Of a stretch of DNA of 64,000 nt, positions 35,508 to 44,064 are shown in pieces (within the stretch, counting starts at the first letter, position 1; every line of letters starts with the position of its first letter). The stretch covers positions 241,968-305,967 of the forward strand of contig NZ_NIWD01000015.1 in NCBI RefSeq assembly GCF_002277025.1, read 5' to 3'. A program made the position numbers and the translations under genes. Origin of the DNA: Sphingopyxis sp. GW247-27LB (lineage in GTDB: Bacteria > Pseudomonadota > Alphaproteobacteria > Sphingomonadales > Sphingomonadaceae). The notes beneath the pieces were generated by a model. That model made no database searches. It worked only from the letters and a program-made list of their open reading frames with translations, and was not told where the DNA came from.

Positions 35508-36656
35508 ATGACCATCACTATAAACCGAAAGCTGCTGCTCGCCGCGACGCTGCCGCTGTTCCTCGCCGCCTGCGGTGGCGGCGAGAGTGCCAAGCCCGCC
35601 GACGAGCATGGCGAAGAAGAGGCAGGCCATGCCGACGAGGGCAAGATCACCCTCACCAACGAGCAGATCAAGATCGCCGGGATTGCGCTCGGCCGTCCGA
35701 CCGTCGGCAACGCCGGTGCGCTGCAACTGCCCGCGACGATCGAAGGCGATCCGCAAGGAACGCAGGCCGTGTCGGCGGCGATCGGCGGGCGCGTCGTCGC
35801 GCTCAATCGCAATCTCGGGCAGAGCGTCGGGCGCGGACAGACGCTCGCGATCATCGAAAGCCGCGAGGCCGCGCAGCTCCAGGGCGAGGTGCAGGCGACG
35901 CGCGCTCGGCTCGCACTCGCCAACTCCAATCTCGCGCGCGAGGAACGGCTGTTCGCACAGCGCGTGTCGCCCGAGCAGGATGTGATTGCGGCACGCACCG
36001 CCGCGACCGAAGCCAGGATCGCCTATCAACTCGCACAGCAGCAGGTATCCGCCGCAGGCGGCGGCGGCGGCCAGCTCAACCGGATTGCCATTACCGCGCC
36101 GATTTCGGGCCAGGTAATCGCGCGCAGCGTGGTGCTCGGTCAGACGGTCCCCGCCGATGCAGAACTCTATCGCATCGCCAACCTCTCGAGCGTTTCGCTC
36201 TCGCTGAACCTCCAGCCCGCCGACGCCGGTCGTATCCGGCCCGGCGCCACCGTCTCGGTAAGCGCACCCGGACGCCAGGCGACCGGCAAGATCAGCTTCG
36301 TCTCGCCCGCGCTCGATCCGGCCACGAAGCTCGTGCCCGCAATCGCGATCCTCGACAATCGCGCCGGCCAATGGCGCGTTGGCGAAGCCGTGACCGCCTC
36401 GGTCGCGCTGGCTGCGAGCGGCGGCGACGGCTCGATCAGCGTTCCCGCGACCGCGATCCAGACCGTCGAGGGCAAGAGCGTCGTGTTCGTGCGTACCAAG
36501 GACGGGTTCGAGGCTGTCCCCGTGGTGCTCGGCGACCGCGCGGGAGCCAATGTCATCGTCCGCTCCGGGCTCAAGGGCACCGAGCAGATCGCCATCACCA
36601 ACAGCTTTTCGCTCAAGGCCGAGATCGGCAAGGGCGAAGCAGGCGATGAGGACTAA
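35508..36656 (+). CDS. czcB: CzcB-type membrane-fusion lipoprotein
   Basis: Periplasmic adaptor of the divalent-metal pump. Seen: 382 residues from the ATG at 35508 (GAAGGAAA upstream) with a lipobox (LFLAACGGG). A His/Glu/Asp-rich stretch (DEHGEEEAGHADEG) just after it is probably a metal-collecting segment. Then HlyD-type helical hairpin, lipoyl (ITAPISGQVIARSVVLGQ) and beta-barrel domains follow. It lacks the CusB-type Met segment of the adaptor at 25444. Directly followed by czcA, three bases after its stop. Confidence 0.92.
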   Translation: MTITINRKLLLAATLPLFLAACGGGESAKPADEHGEEEAGHADEGKITLTNEQIKIAGIALGRPTVGNAGALQLPATIEGDPQGTQAVSAAIGGRVVALNRNLGQSVGRGQTLAIIESREAAQLQGEVQATRARLALANSNLAREERLFAQRVSPEQDVIAARTAATEARIAYQLAQQQVSAAGGGGGQLNRIAITAPISGQVIARSVVLGQTVPADAELYRIANLSSVSLSLNLQPADAGRIRPGATVSVSAPGRQATGKISFVSPALDPATKLVPAIAILDNRAGQWRVGEAVTASVALAASGGDGSISVPATAIQTVEGKSVVFVRTKDGFEAVPVVLGDRAGANVIVRSGLKGTEQIAITNSFSLKAEIGKGEAGDED

Positions 36657-36659
36657 GCC

Positions 36660-39600
36660 ATGATCGCTCGTATCGTTACCTGGGCGGTCGAGAAGCGCTG
36701 GCTTGTCGTCCTGCTCACCGCCATCGCCGCCATAATCGGAGCGACAGCATTGTCGCGCCTGCCGATCGACGCGGTTCCCGACATCACCAACAACCAGATC
36801 CAGATCAACGTCCGCGCCCCCGCGCTGTCGCCCGAACTCGTCGAGAAGCAGGTCGCCTTCCCGATCGAGACCGCGCTCGCGGGGATCCCCGGCCTCGATC
36901 ACACAAGGTCGCTGAGCCGCAACGGCTTCGCGCAGGTCACCGCGGTCTTCGACGATTCGACCGACATTTATTTCGCGCGCCAGCAGGTGGGCGAACGCCT
37001 CAACGAGGCAACCGAGAATATGCCCGACGGGGTTCGCCCCGAGATGGGGCCGATCGCGACGGGTCTCGGCGACGTCTATATGTGGACGGTCCGCCTCGCG
37101 CACCGCAAGGACGATGCGCACAAGGCCGGCGAGCCCGGCCTGCAACCCGACGGCAGCTATGTGACCCCCGAAGGCGAACGGCTCGTCACCGAGGCCGACA
37201 AGTCGACCTATCTTCGCACGACGCAGGACTGGATCGTCACGCCGCTCGTCCGGACGGTTCCCGGCGTCGCGGGCGTCGATGCGATCGGCGGCTATTCGAA
37301 GCAGTATCTGGTCGTTCCCGACGTGCAGCGCCTCGCCGCGCTCGACCTCAGCCTCACCGAGCTCGCCGAAGCCCTCGAACGGAACAATAGCGCGGTCGGC
37401 GGCGGCGTCGTCGAGCGCAATGGCGAAGGGCTCGCCGTTCGTTCGGACGCGCTGGTCCGCGACACCGCCGAGCTGGCGCGCACCGTCGTCGCAACGCGCG
37501 CGGGCGTTCCGATCACGCTCGACCAGGTGGCGACGGTCCGCACCGGCCAGGCGGTTCGCATGGGTTCAGCCTCTGAAAATGGCACCGAAGTCGTCGTCGG
37601 CACCGCGGTCATGCGCATCGGCGAGAACAGCCGGACGGTCGCGACCGCGGTCGCAGACCGGCTGAAGGAGGTAAACGCCTCGCTGCCGCCCGATGTCGTT
37701 ATCGAGCCCGCGCTCGATCGTACCAAGCTCGTCAATTCGACGATCTGGACGGTCGGCAAGAACCTGACCGAGGGTGCGCTGCTCGTCATTGTCGTGCTTT
37801 TCCTGCTGCTCGGCAATTTCCGCGCGGCGCTGATCGCGGCGCTCGTCATCCCGATCACAATGCTGCTCACCAGCTTCGGCATGCTGCGCGCCGGCGTCTC
37901 GGCGAACCTGATGAGCCTCGGCGCACTCGACTTCGGCCTCATCGTCGATGGCGCCGTCATCATCGTCGAGAATGCGCTGCGGCGCATGGCCGACCTCCAG
38001 CATCGCCACGGCCGCATCCTGACCGTCCAAGAGCGTCTCGCAACCGTCGCATCGGCGGCGCGCGAGATGGTGCGCCCGTCAGTCTATGGGCAGGCGATCA
38101 TCATCCTCGTCTATGTGCCGCTGCTCACGCTCAGCGGGGTCGAGGGCAAGACCTTCATCCCGATGGCGCTGACCGTGATCATCGCCCTCGCTTTCGCCTT
38201 CATCCTCTCGCTCACCTTCGTCCCCGCCGCGATCGCCATCTGGCTGTCGAAGCGGGTCGAGGAGAAAGAGGGCCGCATCATGAGCTGGCTGAAGCAACGC
38301 TACGAGCCCGGTCTCGACCGCGCTATGAGCAAGCCCAAGGTCACGCTCGGCGCGGGCATCGGGGGGTTCCTTGTTGCGATCCTCGCCTTCTTCTCGCTCG
38401 GCCAGGTGTTCCTGCCGCAGCTCGACGAGGGCGATCTCCTGATCCAGGCGTTTCGCGTGCCCTCGACGTCCGTCGAACAGAGCCAGGCCATGCAAGTGCC
38501 AATCGAGAAAATGCTCGCAAGGCAGCCCGAAGTCGCGATTGTCTTCTCGAAGACCGGCACGGCGGACCTTGCGTCCGATCCGATGCCGCCCAACGCGACC
38601 GACAATTTCGTGATCCTCAAGCCTCGGAAAGAATGGCCGGACCCAAGCCTCCCCAAGGCCGAACTCGTCGAGCGGCTGGAGAAGGAACTGAACAAGATCC
38701 CGGGCAATGCCTATGAGATCACTCAGCCGATCCAGATGCGCTTCAACGAGCTGATTGCGGGCGTGCGCGGTGACATTGCGATCAAGGTCTATGGCGACGA
38801 CTTCGACGCGATGAACGCGACCGCGCAGCAAGTCGCCGCAATCTTGCGGAAGACCGAAGGCGCGAGCGACGTGCGCGTCGAAGAGACCGAAGGTCTCTCG
38901 ATGCTCGACATTCGGGCGAACCGCGACGCGATGGCGCGGCTCGGCGTCAGCGCGCGTGACGTGCAGGATGTCGTCACCGCAACGATCGGCGGCCGCGAGG
39001 CCGGCACGATCTTCGAAGGCGACCGGCGCTTCCCGATCGTCATCCGGCTGTCCGACGCGCAGCGCGCTGACCTGTCGGTGCTCGAACAGGTACAGGTCCC
39101 GGTGGCGGGCGGCGCCTTCGTGCCGCTGGCGAGCGTCGCCGATATCCGTATCGTCGAGGGACCGAACCAGATCAGCCGCGAAAACGGGAAGAGGCGCGTC
39201 GTCGTACAGGCCAATGTCCGCGGGCGTGCCATCTCCGACGTCGTGGCCGATGCAAAGGCCGGCATCGCGAACGATGTTCGCTTGCCCGCCGGCAGCTATC
39301 TCGAATGGGGCGGCCAGTTCGAGAACCTCGCCTCCGCACGCGATCGGCTCCAGCTCGTCGTCCCGGCCTGTTTCGTGCTAATTCTGTTGCTGCTCTATGG
39401 CGCGCTTCGATCGTCGCGCGATGCGGCGATCGTATTCACGGGCGTGCCGCTGGCACTGATCGGCGGCGTGCTCGCGCTGTTCCTCCGGGGCATGGATTTC
39501 TCCATATCGGCGGCGGTCGGGTTCATCGCGCTGTCGGGCATCGCCGTGCTCAACGGGCTCGTGATGGTGTCCTCGATCCAGGAGCTGATGCGCTCGGGCA

Positions 39601-39887
39601 TGGCGCGGGCCGAAGCCGCAAGGCAAGGCGCGCTCATGCGCCTTCGCCCTGTGGTGATGACCGCACTCGTCGCCAGCCTCGGCTTCGTGCCGATGGCACT
39701 TGCGACCGGTGCGGGCGCGGAAGTCCAGAAGCCGCTCGCAACTGTGGTGATCGGCGGGCTGATCTCGGCGACCCTGCTGACGCTCTTCGTACTTCCGACC
39801 CTCTATGCCCGCTATGGCAGCCGGGAAGCGGACCTGCGGGAAGATCATTTGCAGTACGACGACAGCCTACCTGCGAGCACCCCCTGA
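36660..39887 (+). CDS. czcA: CzcA-type heavy-metal RND pump (HME1 class)
   Basis: Proton-driven exporter of Co, Zn and Cd. Seen: 1075 residues. TM4 has LDFGLIVDGAVIIVENALRR, with the two Asp and one Glu typical of the divalent-metal (HME1) class. RND domains are duplicated and large periplasmic loops are present. The first residues (MIARIVTWAVEKRWLVVL) match the family start. The window thus holds one Cus-type and one Czc-type RND system on the same strand, 7 kb apart. A tiny frame overlaps its stop (39887-40081). Confidence 0.95.
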   Translation: MIARIVTWAVEKRWLVVLLTAIAAIIGATALSRLPIDAVPDITNNQIQINVRAPALSPELVEKQVAFPIETALAGIPGLDHTRSLSRNGFAQVTAVFDDSTDIYFARQQVGERLNEATENMPDGVRPEMGPIATGLGDVYMWTVRLAHRKDDAHKAGEPGLQPDGSYVTPEGERLVTEADKSTYLRTTQDWIVTPLVRTVPGVAGVDAIGGYSKQYLVVPDVQRLAALDLSLTELAEALERNNSAVGGGVVERNGEGLAVRSDALVRDTAELARTVVATRAGVPITLDQVATVRTGQAVRMGSASENGTEVVVGTAVMRIGENSRTVATAVADRLKEVNASLPPDVVIEPALDRTKLVNSTIWTVGKNLTEGALLVIVVLFLLLGNFRAALIAALVIPITMLLTSFGMLRAGVSANLMSLGALDFGLIVDGAVIIVENALRRMADLQHRHGRILTVQERLATVASAAREMVRPSVYGQAIIILVYVPLLTLSGVEGKTFIPMALTVIIALAFAFILSLTFVPAAIAIWLSKRVEEKEGRIMSWLKQRYEPGLDRAMSKPKVTLGAGIGGFLVAILAFFSLGQVFLPQLDEGDLLIQAFRVPSTSVEQSQAMQVPIEKMLARQPEVAIVFSKTGTADLASDPMPPNATDNFVILKPRKEWPDPSLPKAELVERLEKELNKIPGNAYEITQPIQMRFNELIAGVRGDIAIKVYGDDFDAMNATAQQVAAILRKTEGASDVRVEETEGLSMLDIRANRDAMARLGVSARDVQDVVTATIGGREAGTIFEGDRRFPIVIRLSDAQRADLSVLEQVQVPVAGGAFVPLASVADIRIVEGPNQISRENGKRRVVVQANVRGRAISDVVADAKAGIANDVRLPAGSYLEWGGQFENLASARDRLQLVVPACFVLILLLLYGALRSSRDAAIVFTGVPLALIGGVLALFLRGMDFSISAAVGFIALSGIAVLNGLVMVSSIQELMRSGMARAEAARQGALMRLRPVVMTALVASLGFVPMALATGAGAEVQKPLATVVIGGLISATLLTLFVLPTLYARYGSREADLREDHLQYDDSLPASTP

Positions 39888-40081
39888 TGATCAGCACGAC
39901 AAGACGCGCGGCGCGCAAGGCTGCGGTTCTTTTGGACCGGCGGGCAACCATGCTGCCCGCTGGCGCCCGGGCGCCGATCCTCGACGACTTCGTGAACATG
40001 TTGCCACATTGCCTGGTGATTCACATCGTAAGGGATCAGAATTCTAAAAATCTGGATCCAGGTCCAGCCCGGAACGGATGA
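39887..40081 (+). CDS. Possible small ORF coupled to czcA
   Basis: A 64-codon frame whose ATG shares its first base with the czcA stop (TGATGA), a usual mark of translational coupling. The product begins MISTTRRAARKAAVLLDRR and has no signal peptide or motif I know. It could be spurious; no ribosome-binding site can be separated from czcA sequence. Confidence 0.25.
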   Translation: MISTTRRAARKAAVLLDRRATMLPAGARAPILDDFVNMLPHCLVIHIVRDQNSKNLDPGPARNG

Positions 40082-40147
40082 GGTGCTCGTCACCGGAAGC
40101 GCCCAACGAGCCGGGACGAGCAGTGTCGTACACTGCGGGCATCTTCA

Positions 40148-40176
40148 CGCTTCCGCCGACATCGTCGGTGGAAGCG
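40148..40176. terminator. 13-bp stem-loop downstream of czcA
   Basis: CGCTTCCGCCGAC / GTCGGTGGAAGCG (one G-T pair) around a 3-nt loop. Very stable, without a T run; a terminator of the Czc operon or a structural relic. Confidence 0.45.
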
Positions 40177-40526
40177 AGTCGATTATCGCAGACGCGCGCT
40201 AGACCTGTCCGATTTCCCCGCGCGTTAGACATTTTGGCCCGGTTCGGCGTACCTATACCGGTTTGAACATCGATCTGCTCCGCAACCGCTTGGTTGGAAT
40301 GAGTGGGAATCGCTGCCGGAGAATATGACAACGTCCTCTTCCGCCTTGGCCGGGCAGCCATTTCCGAAGGGGTCACGCCGTTGGCGTTCCACTCCAGCAA
40401 TTTTAACGCATTTCAGCCGATCGGAGGGACCGACGCATCCTGCTGCGCGCTTGCGCCCCGATCCGGTAGTTGCGGCACGCTAAGCGCCAATCCTTTCCTA
40501 GAGACACCCGTCGGCTCGCCGTCATC

Positions 40527-40600
40527 ATATTACGCCCTTATTACGCGAGACGAAATGCGCCTCGACGTAACGCGGCATATTACGCCGCCCTTTAGCGTAA
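40527..40600. repeat. Short ATTACGC repeats next to the att site
   Basis: ATATTACGCC (40527-40536), TTATTACGCG (about 40538-40547), ATATTACGCC again (about 40577-40586) and GTAACGCGG between them, plus an inverted AGCGTAA. They lie 25-100 bp from the tRNA-Gly fragment and might be integrase arm sites. Confidence 0.4.
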
Positions 40601-40623
40601 GTGGCTGAAATTAGCCGGAAAAT

Positions 40624-40668
40624 TGGAGCGGGCGAAGGGATTCGAACCCTCGACCCCAACCTTGGCAA
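40624..40668 (-). other. tRNA-Gly(GCC) 3' fragment: probable attachment site
   Basis: On the minus strand these 45 bases read from the anticodon loop (TTGCCAA) through the anticodon stem 3' arm, T arm (GGGTTCGAATCCC) and acceptor to CCA. They match the 3' half of an alphaproteobacterial tRNA-Gly(GCC). The 5' half is absent: the sequence beyond 40668 does not continue a tRNA. A 3' tRNA remnant about 180 bp before a tyrosine integrase is the usual sign of an integration junction (attL/attR). Confidence 0.82.
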
Positions 40669-40850
40669 AACGATTCAGGTAGTTTCGCCATTGTAGCCGA
40701 ATCTACGAAATAGCACGGTAAATCCGATAGTTGTTGCAGTCCATGCCGCGCCACCTTACTCTTGTTTTCGCCACGAAACGGCAAAATCTGGAGACAATAT
40801 GGAGACAGAAGGCCCCGATTTCGGCTTTGTCTCCAAATGGAGTGGTAACG

Positions 40851-42116
40851 ATGCCGACTGCAAAGATCAACAAGCGCTCGGTCGATGCCTTCAGCGCGGA
40901 CGGACAGGCGCAGGCAGTTCTGTGGGATAGCGAGATTCGGGGCTTCGGCGTCCGTGCGCTGCCATCAGGGCTGAAGACGTTCATCGTTCAGTACCGCAAT
41001 GCCGAGGGCATCAAGCGGCGGATCAACCTCGGTCGGTACGGCGTCATCACGGTCGAACGCGCGCGCGACCTGGCAAAGATCAAGCTCGGCGAAGTGGCTG
41101 CAGGCGATGACCCGGCAGTCGCCGTGCACGAGGCCCGCAAGGGAATGACGGTTGCCCAGATGTGCGACTGGTATCTGACCGAGGCGCGCGCCGGGAATAT
41201 TCTCGGGCGCAAGAACCGGCCGATCAAGGAATCCTCGCTCAAGATGGACGAGAGCCGGATCAACACGCATATCAAGCCTTTGCTGGGCAAGCGACACGCC
41301 AAGCACCTGACCATCGCCGAAGTTGAGCAAATGCAGTCCGACGTGCGGGACGGCAAGACCGCCAAGGTGCGTGGCGGCGGGCGCGGCGGCAAGGCGGCAG
41401 GCGGCCCGGGCGTCGCGGCGCGCTGCCTTGGCACGCTTCAGGCGATCCTGGGCCATGCCAAGCACAAGGGGTTGCTGGCAGAGCATCCGACGCGGGGCGC
41501 CAAGAAGCTGGCCACCAACAAGAAGACCCGGCGACTTAGTTCCGTCGAGATCGGCGCACTGGGCAAGGCGATGGCCTATGCCGAGCGCAATGGAGAAAAC
41601 CTGACCGCACTTGCGGTTGTCCGACTCCTGGTGCTGACCGGTTTTCGGCGAGAGGAAGGCCAGGCGATGAAGCGCGCCTGGGTCCATGCCGAAGGCGGGT
41701 TTGTCGCCTTCCCCGACACCAAGACCGACGCCCAGGTGCGCGCGATCGGACCGGAGGCACTCCGGGTTGTGCTCGCGCAGGTAGAGGTCGCCGGCAATCC
41801 CCATGTCTTTCCGTCGTTGACCGGCGCCGGCCCCTATCAGGCCTCCAGCGCATGCTTCATTCGCGTCTGCCGGTTGGCCGGGATCGAGGGCGCAACGCTG
41901 CACACGTTGCGTCACACCTTCGCCAGCATCGCTGGCGAACTCGGCTTCACCGAGCTGACCATCCGCGCCATGCTGGGCCACGCATCGCAGAATGTGACGC
42001 AGGACTACATTCATATCGACGAGGCGCTGAAACTCGCAGTGCGGCGCACCTCGGACGAGATCGCCCGCCTGCTTGACGAGGGGGCGGCCGGCCTGCGCCC
42101 TAGCCTTGCGGCCTGA
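40851..42116 (+). CDS. Tyrosine recombinase / island integrase
   Basis: Site-specific recombinase that integrates a mobile island, probably at tRNA-Gly. Seen: 421 residues. The N-terminus is the DUF4102-like arm-binding domain of P4-type integrases (VLWDSEIRGFGVRALPSG, INLGRYGVITVERAR). Catalytic residues are visible: Arg in LTGFRREEG, Lys in DTKTDAQVRAIG, HTLRHTFA, GH in MLGHAS and the nucleophile Tyr in TQDYIHID. The ATG at 40851 has GGAGTGG upstream; a longer frame to 40731 is possible but less likely. TGGAGACA repeats in direct and inverted orientation lie just upstream and may be regulatory. Confidence 0.93.
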   Translation: MPTAKINKRSVDAFSADGQAQAVLWDSEIRGFGVRALPSGLKTFIVQYRNAEGIKRRINLGRYGVITVERARDLAKIKLGEVAAGDDPAVAVHEARKGMTVAQMCDWYLTEARAGNILGRKNRPIKESSLKMDESRINTHIKPLLGKRHAKHLTIAEVEQMQSDVRDGKTAKVRGGGRGGKAAGGPGVAARCLGTLQAILGHAKHKGLLAEHPTRGAKKLATNKKTRRLSSVEIGALGKAMAYAERNGENLTALAVVRLLVLTGFRREEGQAMKRAWVHAEGGFVAFPDTKTDAQVRAIGPEALRVVLAQVEVAGNPHVFPSLTGAGPYQASSACFIRVCRLAGIEGATLHTLRHTFASIAGELGFTELTIRAMLGHASQNVTQDYIHIDEALKLAVRRTSDEIARLLDEGAAGLRPSLAA

Positions 42117-42145
42117 TCGTGCTGAAACTGAATCCCTCGACAGAA

Positions 42146-42163
42146 GGTAACGAATATGTTACC
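42146..42163. promoter_or_regulatory. Palindromic operator candidate for the TA pair
   Basis: GGTAAC-GAATAT-GTTACC, perfect 6-bp arms, 14 bp before the toxin ATG. Position and symmetry fit autoregulation by the antitoxin. Confidence 0.5.
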
Positions 42164-42177
42164 CAAAGTGGCGCAGT

Positions 42178-42516
42178 ATGATTGTTGAGGAGTATATTTG
42201 CGAGGATGGCTCCTGCCCGTTCCGGGGCTGGTTCGATGATCTCGATGTCCAGGCTGCGGCCAAGGTAGCGACGTCCATCGTCCGGCTGGAACTGGGCAAT
42301 CTGTCGAACGTCAAATGGATCGGCGGTGGTCTTGGCGAATACCGGATCGACTGGGGGCCGGGATACCGGCTCTACCTCACCCAGGACGGGGATCAGCTGA
42401 TCATCCTCTTCGTGGGCGGAACCAAGAAGCGGCAACAGACCGATATCAATCAGGCGAGCGCGCTGCTTGCCGAATACAAGGGCCGAAAGGCCAAGGCAAA
42501 GAAGGCCAGGAGATAG
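42178..42516 (+). CDS. HigB/RelE-like toxin (Gp49-type)
   Basis: Probable mRNA-cleaving toxin of a type II toxin-antitoxin pair. Seen: 112 residues. The Gp49/HigB family pattern is visible: LGNLSNVKWIGGGLGEYRIDW followed by GPGYRLYLTQDGDQLIILFVG, then a basic tail (GTKKRQQTD, KGRKAKAKKARR). Toxin-first order, as in higBA. The antitoxin gene follows by four bases. It lies just behind the integrase, where such pairs stabilise islands. Confidence 0.85.
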   Translation: MIVEEYICEDGSCPFRGWFDDLDVQAAAKVATSIVRLELGNLSNVKWIGGGLGEYRIDWGPGYRLYLTQDGDQLIILFVGGTKKRQQTDINQASALLAEYKGRKAKAKKARR

Positions 42517-42520
42517 CGAA

Positions 42521-42844
42521 GTGGTACTGACACGGGATTTCAAGGAGACAGTGAAGGAACGCGCGGCGCGCGATCCCGCCTTTGCCAAAGCCATGCTTGA
42601 CGAAGCCGCGACCGCTTTCCTCAATGGCGAGCCCCATGTCGCGCGTCTGATCCTGCGCGACCTGGTCAACGCCTCAGTGGGCTTCGAGCACCTGGCCGCC
42701 GAGACCAACCGGCCCAGCAAGAGCCTCCACCGCATGCTCTCGGAGAAGGGCAACCCAAGCATGGACAATCTTGCTGCGATCTTTGGCGCGGTCCGCAAGC
42801 GGCTAGGTGTGGATTTCGAGGCCCATGCGGTTGAGGCTGGCTGA
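42521..42844 (+). CDS. HigA-like antitoxin
   Basis: Probable antitoxin and autorepressor. Seen: 107 residues from the GTG at 42521, with AGGAGAT about eight bases upstream. A helix-turn-helix region lies in the C-terminal half (FEHLAAETNRPSKSLHRMLS, then NPSMDNLAAIFGAVRKRLG), the pattern of the addiction-module antidote family. It follows the HigB-like toxin directly. Confidence 0.83.
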   Translation: MVLTRDFKETVKERAARDPAFAKAMLDEAATAFLNGEPHVARLILRDLVNASVGFEHLAAETNRPSKSLHRMLSEKGNPSMDNLAAIFGAVRKRLGVDFEAHAVEAG

Positions 42845-42960
42845 CGCCCGGTATTATCGACCGCACTGGCGCTCACTCATTCTGAACTTGCTAATCTGCG
42901 AGGACGCATTGGACGGCAGGTAGCGCCGGAATTTACTACACCCACCCGGATTGGCATCGC

Positions 42961-44064
42961 CTACCAGCTGCGCCTGAATATGAGCCATGCTCCCGAAAAC
43001 ATAAGCACACTGATGAAACCGAGGGCGGCTGCGTGCAGCCAGAGTTCGGCAATCCCCGAGCCCTTGAGGAACAGCCCGCTGACGATCTCCGTGAAATGCC
43101 TCAGCGGACTCCCCAGGCTCGCGGCTTGGAGAGCCTTGGGCATGCTCTCCACCGGAGCCACGCTCCCCGAAAGGAACAGGAGGGGGAACAGGCTGAAGAA
43201 GCTGACAAGCATCGACTGCTGGAGAGTACGGGTGATGCAGGCAACGAAGACGCCGATGGCAACCGCGCTAAGCAGGAAGATCACGTTAAGCACAAGCAGC
43301 GTTCCCAGGTTTCCTTCCATGGGCACGCCGATGAGCCTGGTGACAACCAATGCCGGGAACAGCGCGCCTTCGGAGAGCACGATGGTCGGCACGACCTTGG
43401 CCAGGAACAGTTCGTGCGCCCGGATCGGTGTGACGCGGATCTGCTCCATCGTCCCGTTCTGCTTTTCGCGCACCATCGCCGCAGCCGGCAGGACCACCGC
43501 CAGCATGAAGCCTGCCTGGGCCAGCATGCCAAGCGCCATGAAACGCGTATTGGTCAGATCCGGATTGTACCAGATGCGCACCGATGCCTCGACACCGGGC
43601 CTGGCTCGTCCCTCCTTGTGAGCGTGCCGAGCCGTGTAACGCGCAACGAGCTCGATGAAATAGGCGCGCGCGCGCGTCGCGACGGTGGCGTTCGAACCAT
43701 CCACAACTGCCCCCAGAGTGGTGCGCCTTCCGCTTTGCAGTCTTGCACCGAGATTTGGCGGAATCTCGAGGACGGCGTCCAATCGCCCCTTGCGCAGTTC
43801 TGCGCCTGCGGCCGCGAACGAGGCATACTGGCCGCTGAGGATAAACGTGTCGGCAGATGTCAGTTCTTCGATGAGCCCGCGGCTCACGACGGTCCGATCG
43901 TTATCGACCACGCCGAGCCGCAGGTTCTTGACGTCGAAGCCCAGCGCCATTGTGCACATGACCAATTCCGCCGAGTAGAGCCAGAACACCAGGAAGAGGA
44001 CCACCGGATCGCGCAGCATCTGCGCGAATTCCTTGACGAACAGGCCGTGCAAGCGCCGTAGCAT
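42961..44064 (-). CDS. ABC-2 type permease (YhhJ-like), second subunit
   Basis: Inner-membrane subunit of a drug- or metal-type ABC exporter. Seen: 367 residues, with an N-terminal helix, a large periplasmic loop (about residues 45-170) and five more helices in the C-terminal half. The ABC-2 family motif AAAMVREKQNGTMEQIRVTP is near residue 195. Together with the next permease, the double ATPase and a HlyD protein it forms a YhiI/RbbA/YhhJ-like exporter. Last gene of the leftward run from copC (59252); its start shares one base with the stop of the upstream permease. Confidence 0.9.
   Translation of the reverse strand: MLRRLHGLFVKEFAQMLRDPVVLFLVFWLYSAELVMCTMALGFDVKNLRLGVVDNDRTVVSRGLIEELTSADTFILSGQYASFAAAGAELRKGRLDAVLEIPPNLGARLQSGRRTTLGAVVDGSNATVATRARAYFIELVARYTARHAHKEGRARPGVEASVRIWYNPDLTNTRFMALGMLAQAGFMLAVVLPAAAMVREKQNGTMEQIRVTPIRAHELFLAKVVPTIVLSEGALFPALVVTRLIGVPMEGNLGTLLVLNVIFLLSAVAIGVFVACITRTLQQSMLVSFFSLFPLLFLSGSVAPVESMPKALQAASLGSPLRHFTEIVSGLFLKGSGIAELWLHAAALGFISVLMFSGAWLIFRRSW

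Larger units (their letters stand above)
40082..40623. other. Non-coding stretch between czcA and the att site
   Basis: About 540 bp with no convincing gene. It holds a strong stem-loop at 40148-40176 and several TATTACGC-type short repeats at 40527-40600. Short frames here show no family likeness. Confidence 0.5.

Noticed and set aside
40303-40608. A 101-codon frame between czcA and the att site
   Set aside because: No ribosome-binding site, no family likeness, and it covers the short repeats.
40600-40740. A complete tRNA gene at the att site
   Set aside because: Only the 3' half folds as tRNA; no D arm or 5' acceptor strand follows beyond 40668.
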